Assembly: GCA_001414345.1 (NCBI GenBank)
Contig: LLCB01000208.1
Coordinates: forward strand, 1-64,000
DNA: 64,000 nucleotides
Direction: 5' to 3'
Source of the DNA: Hymenoscyphus infarciens
Lineage: Eukaryota; Ascomycota; Leotiomycetes; Helotiales; Helotiaceae
Position numbers and translations under genes: made by a program. The notes under the pieces are model-generated. The model had not been told where the DNA came from and made no database searches. It worked only from the letters and a program-made list of their open reading frames with translations. This document shows positions 11,992 through 22,005 of this stretch, one piece after another; within the stretch, counting starts at the first letter, position 1; each line of letters begins with the position of its first letter.

Positions 11992-13586
11992 CTACTCCGC
12001 AAGATAATCCTCCACCTCCAACCCAACACTCCTCCCAATCCCCCTAATAACCTCCCACCCGACAGCAACCTTCCACTTCGCGCTTCCCTCAAGTACATCC
12101 CCCGTATTGACACTCCCCATCTTAACCAATAACCGCAAACTAGCTAGTGTCGCGATAGCAGTGTAAATATCCGCGCTTCCACTGACATCCTCCTTTTCTC
12201 TTCTTTTCCCGCCATGTCTTTTGTGAGAGGGATAAGCATCGTCTTGTAGACATCGGAATATAGCTAGCATACGCTCTAGGACGAAGGCCTGCGCTCCAAG
12301 TAGTTTCCGCGATATCTTCCGGTGCTTGGGGGCACTGGTTTTCGTTAGGGCAGTTCCGCCTCCGCGTTTTCGTCGGCGGGAGACGGCAGATTTCATGAAA
12401 TGCGTGATATCGGTGCGGGGTGGGTTGAAGGATGCGAGGTAAGCCGCGAGGAGGAGGAGACGGGTGTGGAAGGGGAGTTGGGTTGCCAGAGCGGGGAGCT
12501 TGGTTTGCGTTGCTTGTTTTATTTTCGTGATGATGCTTGTCGGTTTTGTAGCGACAATGCTAGGTATGAATATACTGTTATTTTGGAAGAGGGGTCTGTT
12601 TGCGACGAGGAGGCGACTGAAGGGCACGGGGTTGTAGGTTCCGTCGAGGATGGGTTGGACGAATTGTGGCCATAGGTCGAAACACATCGCTTTGAATGAG
12701 AGGATGTCGCGACCGGAGTGTTTGGATAGGGAATCGTAGACTGCGGGGCAGAATTTCGTCCATACTGATTTTGTGTCCTGGGGACCGGTTGGGAGCTCGG
12801 GTTTGGGTTCTATGAAAGAGACGATTTGGAGGATTTCGGCTTTGGTGTAGGTTGGGAAATGGATGTGAGGGACTCCTGGAAGATGGAGGAAATTTGGTCG
12901 TGGGGATGTTACGATATAGATTATGGAGATATTGGGTATCTAGAGTTTGTTAGTGATAATTCAATGCGTATACTTGGATCAACATACAAATTCTCCCAAT
13001 CGCCCAAGAGCAGGGAAAAGAGTCGCGGGAGATTCTCTCTGCTGATCAATTCCATCAAAAACCAGTACAAGCCTCCGTTTCGCAGATTCATCGTCCCCCT
13101 CTGTCCATTTCTCCATCATCCTCCCTATTGACACTGATAATTGTGCCAGGTTTTCGCAACGTCCAATATCTCCATCCCATTCCACCGCTTTGGCTACAGC
13201 TCCAATTGTCTGCTCCAACAAATGTCTTCCTGATATGCATTCTGGGCTCTTTATTATCGCATACCGCAATTGATCGTCTTCTTCGTGGGGGGTTCCATTC
13301 GTAATTCCATTCTGCAGGTACGGTTCGGAGAGCCTCTCCAGGAGGGCTTTGGTTATGGCAGTTTTTCCGGTAGAGTGTAGTCCATGTAGGACGATATTTC
13401 GACTTGGCGCGCCTCGAATCTATCCTCGTACAATTAGGTGCCAGCGCATTAAGATCGGTTAGATTCATCGGGGGTGCTTACCGCTAGGAGTGTAGCTAAG
13501 GACCGAATTTGTTGGTTTCGAGAAGGAAATTGGGAGCTCAGAGCTGACAGTATAACTTCATTCGGAAGAGAGAATATTGAAGCCAT
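11992..13586 (-). CDS. ORC5: origin recognition complex subunit 5, 494 aa
   Basis: Three exons on the minus strand: 13586-13482, 13419-12988 and 12939-11992. The introns are 62 bp (GTAAGC...GATAG) and 48 bp (GTATGT...CTCTAG, branch CACTAAC). The joined frame gives 494 aa. The start MASIFSLPNEVILSALSSQF and the following QIRSLATLL fit the ORC5 N terminus. An AAA+ ATPase core follows: Walker A GLHSTGKT at residues 48-55 and Walker B LVLVFDGID at about 152-160. The C-terminal 230 residues match the ORC5 family tail (FHTRLLLLAAYLASFNPP..., and an Arg/Lys-rich insert). ORC5 is an ATP-binding subunit of the six-protein complex that marks replication origins and loads MCM. It is divergent from the Zn2Cys6 gene across about 430 bp. 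Confidence 0.93.
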
Positions 13587-14013
13587 TGCTCAGCCGAGTG
13601 GTATTCGTAGTTGGATTACGCTTGATCTGCTCACTCCTGCTGCGCGTTGGACTAAATTAGGGAGACGCGAGCTGGGTGAATATTTTTCCGATCCGAAAGC
13701 CTCGTAATTCGCAACCAACTGTGCCGCTGGCTTGCATAATGCACTTGTCATCTATCTCACTACACATGGCAACGTTGACCTTCCTTAATTATATTTCTTG
13801 AAGAGTTACCTAATTCAATATAAGGGCCGAAATTATTTCCGTATCTTTATATCACTTTATTTTATCTTATGAATTTCCCTTTGTCTTTCAGCTCATACTA
13901 GCGTGAGTGAACTTTGCTCAAAAGATATCAGTACGGCTGCAAGGTCTATAGACAAGAGAAAGCCTCATACCTGAATATATTTCCCAGTCTTTCTTATCAA
14001 CATCGTATGAAGT
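13587..14013. promoter_or_regulatory. divergent promoter region of ORC5 and the Zn2Cys6 gene
   Basis: A 427-bp gap between two head-to-head starts. It is AT-rich in the centre (13.79-13.88 kb), with no open frame. No specific operator was identified. Confidence 0.5.
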
Positions 14014-15403
14014 ATGACCTCTGATTTCATAACCAAACGGCCTCACAGGAAGTCAAGGGGTGGTTGTCAAACTTGCAAAACGAAAAGAGTCAAGGTAAGT
14101 TCCCCTGGCATTTGCATGAGGATTATATACTAACTCTCATAAGTGTGATGAAGCTCAACCAAAATGTGGATTTTGTGGAAAGAGGAATTTCGCCTGTGTC
14201 TATATCAGCAAGCCCCCAAGACAACCCTCTTCCTCACCTGCCGCGTCTTCAACACAGTCTCCAAGTACCATCGACTTCGCAACACAGCTTGACACCTTGG
14301 ACTCAGATGCTGTCGATATTCTGCTTGAACCTTGGAGTATGGTCCGCGCTCCCATGCAGGCAATCACTACCTCCGTTGGACCACTCTCTTCCGTGGATTT
14401 ACGGCTCATGCATCACTGGTCAACATGCACATGGAATACGATAGCAGTTGACGCAGAACAGAATAGCCTCTTTCTTACGGACGTTCCGCAACTTGCATTT
14501 AAGAACGAATACTTGTTACACTGTATGCTTGGGATAGCATCACTCCATCAAGAGGTTTTGGACCCAACTTCAACAGAACATTCAAAAACCACTGTGGGAT
14601 ATCGTGCTCGGGCTCTAAGTGGGTTTCGAGAAGCGCTATCTGGAACGGATGGAAAGACGTTGGATTGGGAGGCTGCGTTGATTATGGCTCTTCTCTTACT
14701 TATCTTATGCTCAAAAGACCGCAACAAGGGGGCAGATGACTTGACAATCGTCAATTGGCTTCACTTGTACCGAGGATTAAATGCAGTTATTAGCGTGAGG
14801 AGTTACCAAGACATTTACACTACTGGTAACCAGACCTACCCCTTTCGCTTTGCACTTACAAGATTCCTCCTCTGCCAATGTTTTTTGGGGGCCTTATAAG
14901 AGAAATACTGATACTTTTACATAGGACTATACCCCATCTTCCGTCGCGAACTAACCTCGCTCCAAATTCCCCCCGTCATCCCAAAAGTCCTCATCCACCT
15001 CCTCTCAAGCATCACCATCTCAGGCCCATCCGACCCCGACTTCCTCTATCTAGAACACTACTGCACGGCGCTGGACTCCTTAGGAAACCTCTACGCTTCA
15101 CTCCAACAAGACGGTCTAACAGACGATCTCTTCATGCGCACCATCACCTGGCCTTCCTTCTGTCCGCAAGAATTCGTGAACTGCGCAAGAGAAAAACGCT
15201 CTAGAGCTCTGGTTTTGCTAGCCCATTATCTGGTGTTTGTCAAGTTAATTAGGAATATTTGGTGGGTGGATAATGTTGCTGATGTGGAGATTGTGGCTAT
15301 CAGGAAGATGATTGGACAAGAGTGGGATTGTTATATGGTTGGACCGATGGAAGCTGTGAGGACGGGGGATAAGGAGGAGATTGCGAGGATGCTTTTGAAG
15401 TAG
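14014..15403 (+). CDS. Zn2Cys6 fungal-type transcription factor, 413 aa
   Basis: Three exons, 14014-14094, 14144-14825 and 14925-15403. Introns are 49 bp (GTAAGT...CATAAG, branch TACTAAC) and 99 bp (GTAACC...CATAG). The ATG at 14014 leads at once into a basic arm and a complete zinc cluster: Cys18, 21, 28, 35, 38 and 45 (CX2CX6CX6CX2CX6C). Intron 1 falls between Cys21 and Cys28, a common site in this family. The remainder, from about residue 90, is the helical fungal-specific regulatory region of the UPC2-like subgroup (LRLMHHWSTCTWNTIA, LLHCMLGIASLH). It should bind DNA as a nuclear regulator, but its targets cannot be told from sequence. No biosynthetic cluster surrounds it. Confidence 0.9.
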
Positions 15404-16249
15404 AGGGGTTGGGGCAGAATTGGATACAAGTCCATGGAATGATCTTTGAGTTCTTGATGCTCGACCAGTTCCTCTGCACTGAGATCCAACCTGCAACCTT
15501 TTCCGGCAAATTTCAGTTGCGAGTTTGCATTCCAGAGCGAAAAGAGCAGAACCTTTCTCTATCGAATTTCAGCAACACGAACTCGAGAATTACTAACAAG
15601 CATGCTACCACGGGCGAGTACGCCAGAGGGAAACCAGTGCTTGTACGATACCAGAAGCCTCAATATCATCTAATTGATTGGTGAAGCCAGACGAAAAAAC
15701 TCATGGCCGGAGAAGGATATATCCACCGGGTTCCGAGAACGATTTATACAAATCGAGAGAGCCTCGTGGGCCTGATTCTCGTCAGCAGGATGTACAATGA
15801 CGAAGCTAGCTAGTGGAACGCATCCTATAGCCGTGGGATCTTTCAAAACGATTAGATTGTGGTGTGGACTAGTCTGCACCTGGGAGACGCGCTCGGAATC
15901 GCCGCAAGACCATGGATTGGGGGACTTTCTGACCATTTACACGGATGCCTTGATAATGGCTCATCAAATAAGACACAGAAGGCTGTTGTGAGGGGGATGA
16001 GCATCGGAAAAGTGGGGTCTAGTCATCGTTGAACTGGTTTTATTGTTTTGCTTTTGCTTTTCGGATGGAGGTTTCTTTGTTTATAAATGATACCCGAAGT
16101 TACGAGATACAGAGCTTTCAAGTTCTCCATACTCTCCAATTCGTTGATGGTTCTTCTGAAATTGTTGTGATGTGTAGTGCGGTTCTAAGAAATCAAGAGT
16201 TAGTATAATTTGGGATTATGATGAAAAGCATTGCTTTTAGTAGATCCTC

Positions 16250-16760
16250 CAATTAGCCTGCTTCTTTTGCGTTTTAAACTTCATGGCTACCCGTAAATAG
16301 CTAATTTTTCTAAAACCTGCAAGCTATCCATAGGTTAATTGGAAATAGCCAACTTTATCTCTACGGCTAGTTCTAGGTTGCCCGGGAATAGCTGGAGGTT
16401 TCTGGATTTGGACTATTAGTAGAGTATCAACGAATAGGCGACTTTTAATTTCAGCGCCATTTGTAGGTTACATGTTATTTACAGGTTCCCTAAGGAAAGG
16501 AGAAGTTGATTTCTAGAACGGTTTCTGTTGTTTACTTGCTATTTGTGGATTACAGTAGAAGTGCAGAAACTTTCCAAAGTTGGACTATTAGTAGGTCACC
16601 TATGAATAGCTGGCTTCGATTGCCAGGTTACCTATAAATAGGAAGGGGTTATCTTCTTAGACTATTTACGGGTTACCCATCAATAGCTGTATTTTTTTGG
16701 TCTTGGAGTCATAGTTGGTTACCTGCAAATAGATATAGGATCTTGTTAATTGAAATTCCT
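16250..16760. repeat. degenerate repeats with core GGTTACCTATAAATAGCTG
   Basis: About eight diverged copies, 50-70 bp apart, of a unit with the core GGTTACCnnnnAATAGCTG (for example near 16282, 16340, 16388, 16590, 16620, 16665 and 16722). Interspersed phrases such as TGGACTATTAGTAG recur twice. The rest of the 15.4-17.0 kb gap shows no supported gene. A related set lies at about 43.37-43.69 kb. Confidence 0.55.
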
Positions 16761-16997
16761 AATCAACTTGTTGCTCATACTATTACCACCGTTGAAGATG
16801 TAGGATTGGACTTCCGGCATTGCCCCATCCACCTCCAGATTGCAAGAAATAAAAATCTTCCAAAGTTGTAAATATGTAGTAGGACGATGGGGAGTGTCCA
16901 ACACGTTGAAACATATATAGTGCACACCATCATTATGTCCACATTACTTACTCGTAACTTTCAGACTTATCATAAAGACTCAGACCCGACGACCTAA

Positions 16998-17880
16998 TCA
17001 CCGTCCCAAAATTGCCCTACCTGAAGCAACCATAGCGTCATTCTTCCAAACTCCCACTTCCGATCCGTTGATTGCAATTTCAATCATACAAGCTGCAACC
17101 TCATCACTTCCTATTATCACCATTAGCATTTTCCCCACCATTCACGTAAGTTAAATGTCCCTCCCCACTCATCATCACAGAACAAACTCCTACACAACAA
17201 CTTGAACCCTAGTAAAGAGACGAGTAGCTTCGATACAACAGAGTAACAAATAGCGAGGAATGTCAGAGAGATCAACTTACTAATAGCTCCGACACAATCC
17301 ATAACAGGTCTCAGCACCAAACTCACAGAGGTTAGAACATCCTTCTTTAATACCCCACCCGGCTTGACGACGTATGTCTCCCAACTCTCTTCGCAGCCAT
17401 TTTTTTCGGCGAAGGTTCGCATCGTTAGTTCGCCTAGTCCCTGTTTCCGCCTTCATCAGCTCGTGGGGTATTCTACTTCCACCACGGGATTTCCGTCGTA
17501 TGTTCCCATTGCCCTATTTTTCTTATTAGCCCACTCCTTTTTTTAAGCCCGCATCTTTCCCCGCGCCCTCCCCCTCCTCCTTCCATCCTCATCGCCTCCT
17601 CTCTCTCCCCTACCATCGCATTCTCAAAAGGAAAGAGATATGAAAAAGAAACATACCAGATAACACCATCCCATCCCTCAATCTCTTTAACAACATCTTC
17701 AGAGTACTCCTTGAAATCCTTCATAGTAACTACCTTAACTTTCGAATTTTCCCCCAAATTCAAGTTTTCTATCGGTCGTCTGGTGAGTAACACCAACGAG
17801 GTGATGGAGGAGTTGGAGAGAGCTTGGTGCAAGATCTCGGAACCTATATAACCCGTCGCACCTGTGAGAAGCAGTTTCAT
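16998..17880 (-). pseudogene. NmrA-like NAD(P)-binding Rossmann protein, internally deleted
   Basis: Three exons can be traced: 17880-17657, 17513-17281 and 17110-16998, with introns of 143 and 170 bp. Exon 1 starts MKLLLTGATGYIGSEIL, the glycine-rich dinucleotide-binding loop of the NAD(P)-dependent epimerase/NmrA class. Exon 3 carries the family's C-terminal helix (SDEVAACMIEIAINGSE). In exon 2 the frame runs from WAMGTYDGNPVVEVEYP straight into GLGELTMRTFAEKNG, missing about 35-45 residues that relatives have, with two adjacent TGA stops at 17454-17459. A 36-bp stretch (GTAGAA...AACAG) spanning the stops could be read as a tiny intron and would restore the frame, but not the missing segment. 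I therefore call it a probable pseudogene; expression as a shortened protein is possible. Confidence 0.6.
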
Positions 17881-18852
17881 TTTGGCGTGGATGGGTGGTG
17901 GATGGGGGGAGATTGATGGAGGGGTGTTATTTTTTGAGGTGATAATCTGTTGGTCTTCTGGAGGCTGAATTTTCGATGGAAAGTTGGTTGTCCCTCCGTG
18001 ACTTTCTGAATCGTAGCTCACAATGTTCGAAATTCCGTAAACTGGATATTGGAAAATGAGACCACAAGTTCCTCTTCTCCCTCTCCTTCAAAATGGATAA
18101 CAAGTTTTTGGAATCGCGATTAAAGTAAGCAAGCACGTGGGAAAGATTGTAGCAAGTAAGCAGGTATGACCTCCTTCCCCTCCCTCCTTATATCCTCACT
18201 CAACACCACGGAGGGTCGCAAGTCCGCCGACACCTCCGGGATCCCAAAAAATACTATAATCTCAGTAAACTCACTTGGGTATTTCACGACGCTGAGAAGA
18301 TGGGGAAAGTGGACGATTATGAAAACGAGCAGCCCCAGGAGAGTCGTGGATGAATTTAGATAAGCCTATAGAGTCATTGGGGGTGAGAATGAGGGCTATG
18401 ATTGGCTGAGCGTGACGGTAGATGGAGAAAAGTCCGGTCTCGGCAGATCCAGGTTGCTGGAATTTGAAAAAAGAAAAACAAACGCTTTTTAAGAATGAGA
18501 GAGCACAATAAACGTGGGAAGAAGCCTATATTCATTGAAGCCAAAGTCTTTAAAGTCGAGGGGGTTGGGTGGACAGTGAAGCCGGTTCGTACCTGCATCA
18601 TTCCTAGCTCGCTGTTCAGCTTCAATTGTCCTAAATTATCCGGGTTTGATATCTTTCGGGGGGAAGAAATACACTCAACTAGAGCAAGATGTTACCCCCG
18701 TAACTTGAGACATTCACTTATGTATATGTACAGCAGCTTTGCAGATGGGTATACGTTCATTTTTGTCTATCATCCAAGCATCAAAATGCTAATCACGCCA
18801 GCCTCTCAAATAAACGCCCTCCCAATGTTCCGTTCAATCCCAGCCCAACTCT

Positions 18853-20704
18853 TCACGCATCGCTCGAGGGCACAGCAGCAGGCGGTGCAGCAGCCAAAGC
18901 ATTTTGATTTTGAACCAGACGTAAGAGATTTCGAAGCAAAACAGCAATTGTAACCTTGCCGATGGCAGGAACGTAGATGCTAGCCTTCTCCTTAACAGCC
19001 GGACCATCAAAGTTCTTCTCACTGCTGAAGTTGATGCAGACAGCACCGTCGCGGATGAGGGCGGTATCGACTTTGTATTTGTCGCCTGGAACACCGGAAA
19101 TGACAACGTCGGAGATGGCGAGGGCGTCTTTTAATTCGAATGTGGCGGGTTCGTCTTGGACTTCGTGGTGCTTCTTTTTGATTCCTTGACCGCGGGTGAA
19201 GAGTTGGATGCCATCGAGATCAACACTGTAGACTTTTGCGCCATCGTTTGCGAGCAGAGCGGCGAGAGGACGACCGACAACTTCACTTCGATTAATAACT
19301 GTGATGGTTTTTCCGAATAGGCGGTTTCCGTATGGTAAGATTGAGTTGTAGATTTGTAGGTATTCGAGGACTTTGACGACTGCCAGTGGTGTGCATGGTA
19401 GTATTGACTTTAGCATGTTGGTAGGTGGGTCGAGGAAACGCTTGTTTTGGTACATGTTGAAGACGTATTTGTGTGTGAGGCCCTCTACGTCTTTTGTAAG
19501 ATCCACAAGTTGTTGAATGTAACCGTCTTGGCCGGATGTTCGAGGGAAGATAGGGTAGTAGATTATGATTCCGTTGACAGATTTATCGTCGTTCGCCTCG
19601 AGGATGGCTGCTTCAATGTCTTCTTTTGCGATGACACGGAGGTCAAATTCGAACCCGCTATAAGATATTCAGTCAGTCTTCCATTCTTCCATTTCCGCTC
19701 GGAGAATGATTTTCGTTGTTCCAGCCAGTTAGACGAATGAAAGGTCATTGTCCCAAACGATTAGGATAATATTTTGAATTATTCCCGCCTGCTGGGACAA
19801 TGATCTTTCAGTCCCCAAATGAAGAGGATAATATTTCCAATTGTTCCAGCCAGATGGGATAACCAAAACATCAGTGGTTCGGTGTAAATCGCGGGGCCAA
19901 AATCTTTTGAACTCTCAAGTCACCCCCCACCAGTTTTTTTGGCTTGGATATGAAGTGAAGTAATTCCCGTGTATTCTCTCCATCTAGAAAGCTCAAGGCT
20001 TCACAGACTCCTCCTATTTCTCCCATATGGTGTGTTTGCAGAGTGGTTCCCAACCTGTGTCAGATTTACTGGGAGAAGAAGTAGTGTAGAGTAGCGGAAA
20101 TATGTACAATTATCCAAGAGTTTAGAAACAGTTCTGCCCTCGAGGACCTCCACCACAGATCTTTGTATATTGCACATCTGCCCTTGTAATTGTGAAGTGT
20201 TTTCGATTCTGATTTGACTTCGTGGACACTGGAGGGGTGTTGACTTTTGGATAGCTTCGCGAATTCGTGAGGGTTTCGAGTAGAATTAGACACTTTTATA
20301 TGTGACTGGGAGTCGCTCGTGGAAGCCTCTTCCTCTTCTTCGTTTGCGCGTGTTTTCGAGTTTTAATGTTGAAGTGACTCCTCCAAGGAATTGTATGATT
20401 CTTTTGCAACTCCCCCAGCTTTCAACTTTCACCGATCCGAAAAAAGCAACCCGAAAGCAAATCTCGATTGATTTCGCATGCCCTTGTAAGTAAAAGAGAA
20501 AGTAAACACTTACTTCTCTCTGCACGTCTTCGCAGACCAATCCGCGTATAACTGCGCAGCGGGATCGCCATTTGCAAGGAACCCCACCAACTTGGGCTTG
20601 GAAGACAACTTCGATAACCCCTCTGCAACTTCCGCCAGCAATCCTTTTGCGATGGACCCAGCAAGTATGACTTTGCAATTCGTAGCTGGAGCGGGAGTCG
20701 CCAT
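18853..20704 (-). CDS. MTD1: NAD-dependent methylenetetrahydrofolate dehydrogenase, 331 aa
   Basis: Two exons, 20704-20514 and 19657-18853, giving 331 aa (yeast Mtd1p is about 320). Exon 1 (MATPAPATNCKVILAGSIAK) holds the substrate-site YADWSAK lysine motif and ends in phase 2. Exon 2 continues ENGFEFDLRVIAKED exactly as the family does. It includes KSILPCTPLAVVK and the Rossmann segment NRSEVVGRPLAALLANDGA typical of the monofunctional NAD-dependent enzyme. The enzyme oxidises 5,10-methylene-THF to 5,10-methenyl-THF in the cytosol, supplying one-carbon units for purines. The single intron is 856 bp (GTAAGT...CTTATAG), very long for this window. Splitting into further small exons is not needed, since the phases match. 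It is divergent from MMS19. Confidence 0.92.
19738..19860. repeat. inverted and direct repeats inside the MTD1 intron
   Basis: An 18-bp inverted repeat with one mismatch (19738-19755 against 19793-19810, TGGGACAATGAYCTTTCA) flanks a 37-bp loop. A direct repeat with the core GGATAATATT...TTCC.GCC occurs at about 19764 and 19826, 62 bp apart. This may be the remnant of a small foldback element that lengthened the intron. Confidence 0.6.
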
Positions 20705-22005
20705 CTTGTGGTGTTGTAACAAAATTGTATAAGTGCTTTCGTGAAGGTCTCCGGTCGCGGTTTGAAGAAATTTCTATCTGTTATCGGAACCGATAAGGGC
20801 GGCGGGGTAAAGCCTGCACCTGCATTTGGAGGGGCAGAAGACCTGGACTTAATAAAGACTTATTTACCACAAACTAGTGTTTTCAAAGAGGTAGCGTCAC
20901 AATTACTCACAGAACTATTCTGATTGCTGTTATTCAGCTGGCTAATGTTCTTAGCATTATAAAAACAAACAGTATTTACAGTTACTGTCACCTACAAACG
21001 CTGATGGGCAATTTATGTGGGGCCAATCGGCTGCAAAAGACAAGGATACGCCACTTTTCCATTTTGGGTAAGGCTCCCATGGAGATTTCTCCATCTTCAT
21101 CCAAACTCCTCCTCCGAGAAATGGACTTCTTCAACAATCAACAACATCAACATTATCATAATCTGGCGTCTTGAGGAGTCTGTAAGTTTTTTGACGACTG
21201 AAATCGGTTTCTATTGCCCCTCAAGAATTGTGCTAACTCTTCATCAGTTCTTCACCCTGTTTCTGCTTGGGACTGGTTTTCGGCTTCACCATTGATCTAC
21301 TACCTTGATCTACCTTTTGACTTTAGTCTCTTTGAAGCCTTTGGCTTTCCCACCTTACTGCAAAGTTCTTCTTACGCTTTACGAACGCTCTACTTATTCC
21401 TTATTCACTCACGCATTTAACACGTTTCCCTGGAAACCCACACTGTCTACCTCACTCTCAGTTCTCTGTTGTGCTGTCAACAGTGCACTTGTAAGTTTGC
21501 CTTCAGCTTTTTTTCTTAGTATAAGCCTCTCTATATCTAGTTCTACTTTTGGCACTCTCTTCGCTGCTCTCTAAATCCTGTCTTGCTTTTGTATTTATTC
21601 AACATGCTATGGTACATTTTACCCTTCCGAGTCTCAAAGGGGGTTTACTTGATTTAACCGAGTATCATGCTATTTGGCGATCCGGGATGCTTCGGCTATC
21701 CATACACACTCGAATCTATTCCATTGCCCAAGTCACCTTGCCTTTTGATGTTGTCTTCTTTTCCCCTCGTTGCCCCTCCTCTTTTCAACGATTCCTCCTG
21801 GTCCTGCAGTGCTACAACCTGTCTCACCCCCTCTTGGAGGCGAAATAACATCTAGAAGCTGCACTTATAACGAGAGGGCTGCATACTCGAGCAAGTCTCT
21901 CCATTTCAAATTTTGTATTTTGTTTTTTATCTTGCTCTTACGTCCAAGTCAATCGCTATCCGGCATATTATGATTATGGCTAACGTCCTATTTTATAGGT
22001 TCACC
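20705..22005. promoter_or_regulatory. divergent MTD1/MMS19 promoter and MMS19 5' UTR
   Basis: No gene is supported in this 1.3-kb gap. The part from 21.1 kb on is pyrimidine-rich. A splice acceptor (CTAAC at 21980, TATAG ending at 21998) lies just before the MMS19 ATG, so the 5' UTR is probably spliced. Confidence 0.45.

Noticed and set aside
15409..15991. Open frames just after the Zn2Cys6 gene
   Set aside because: They start after the conserved C terminus and stop, and carry no recognisable domain; probably 3' UTR and spacer.
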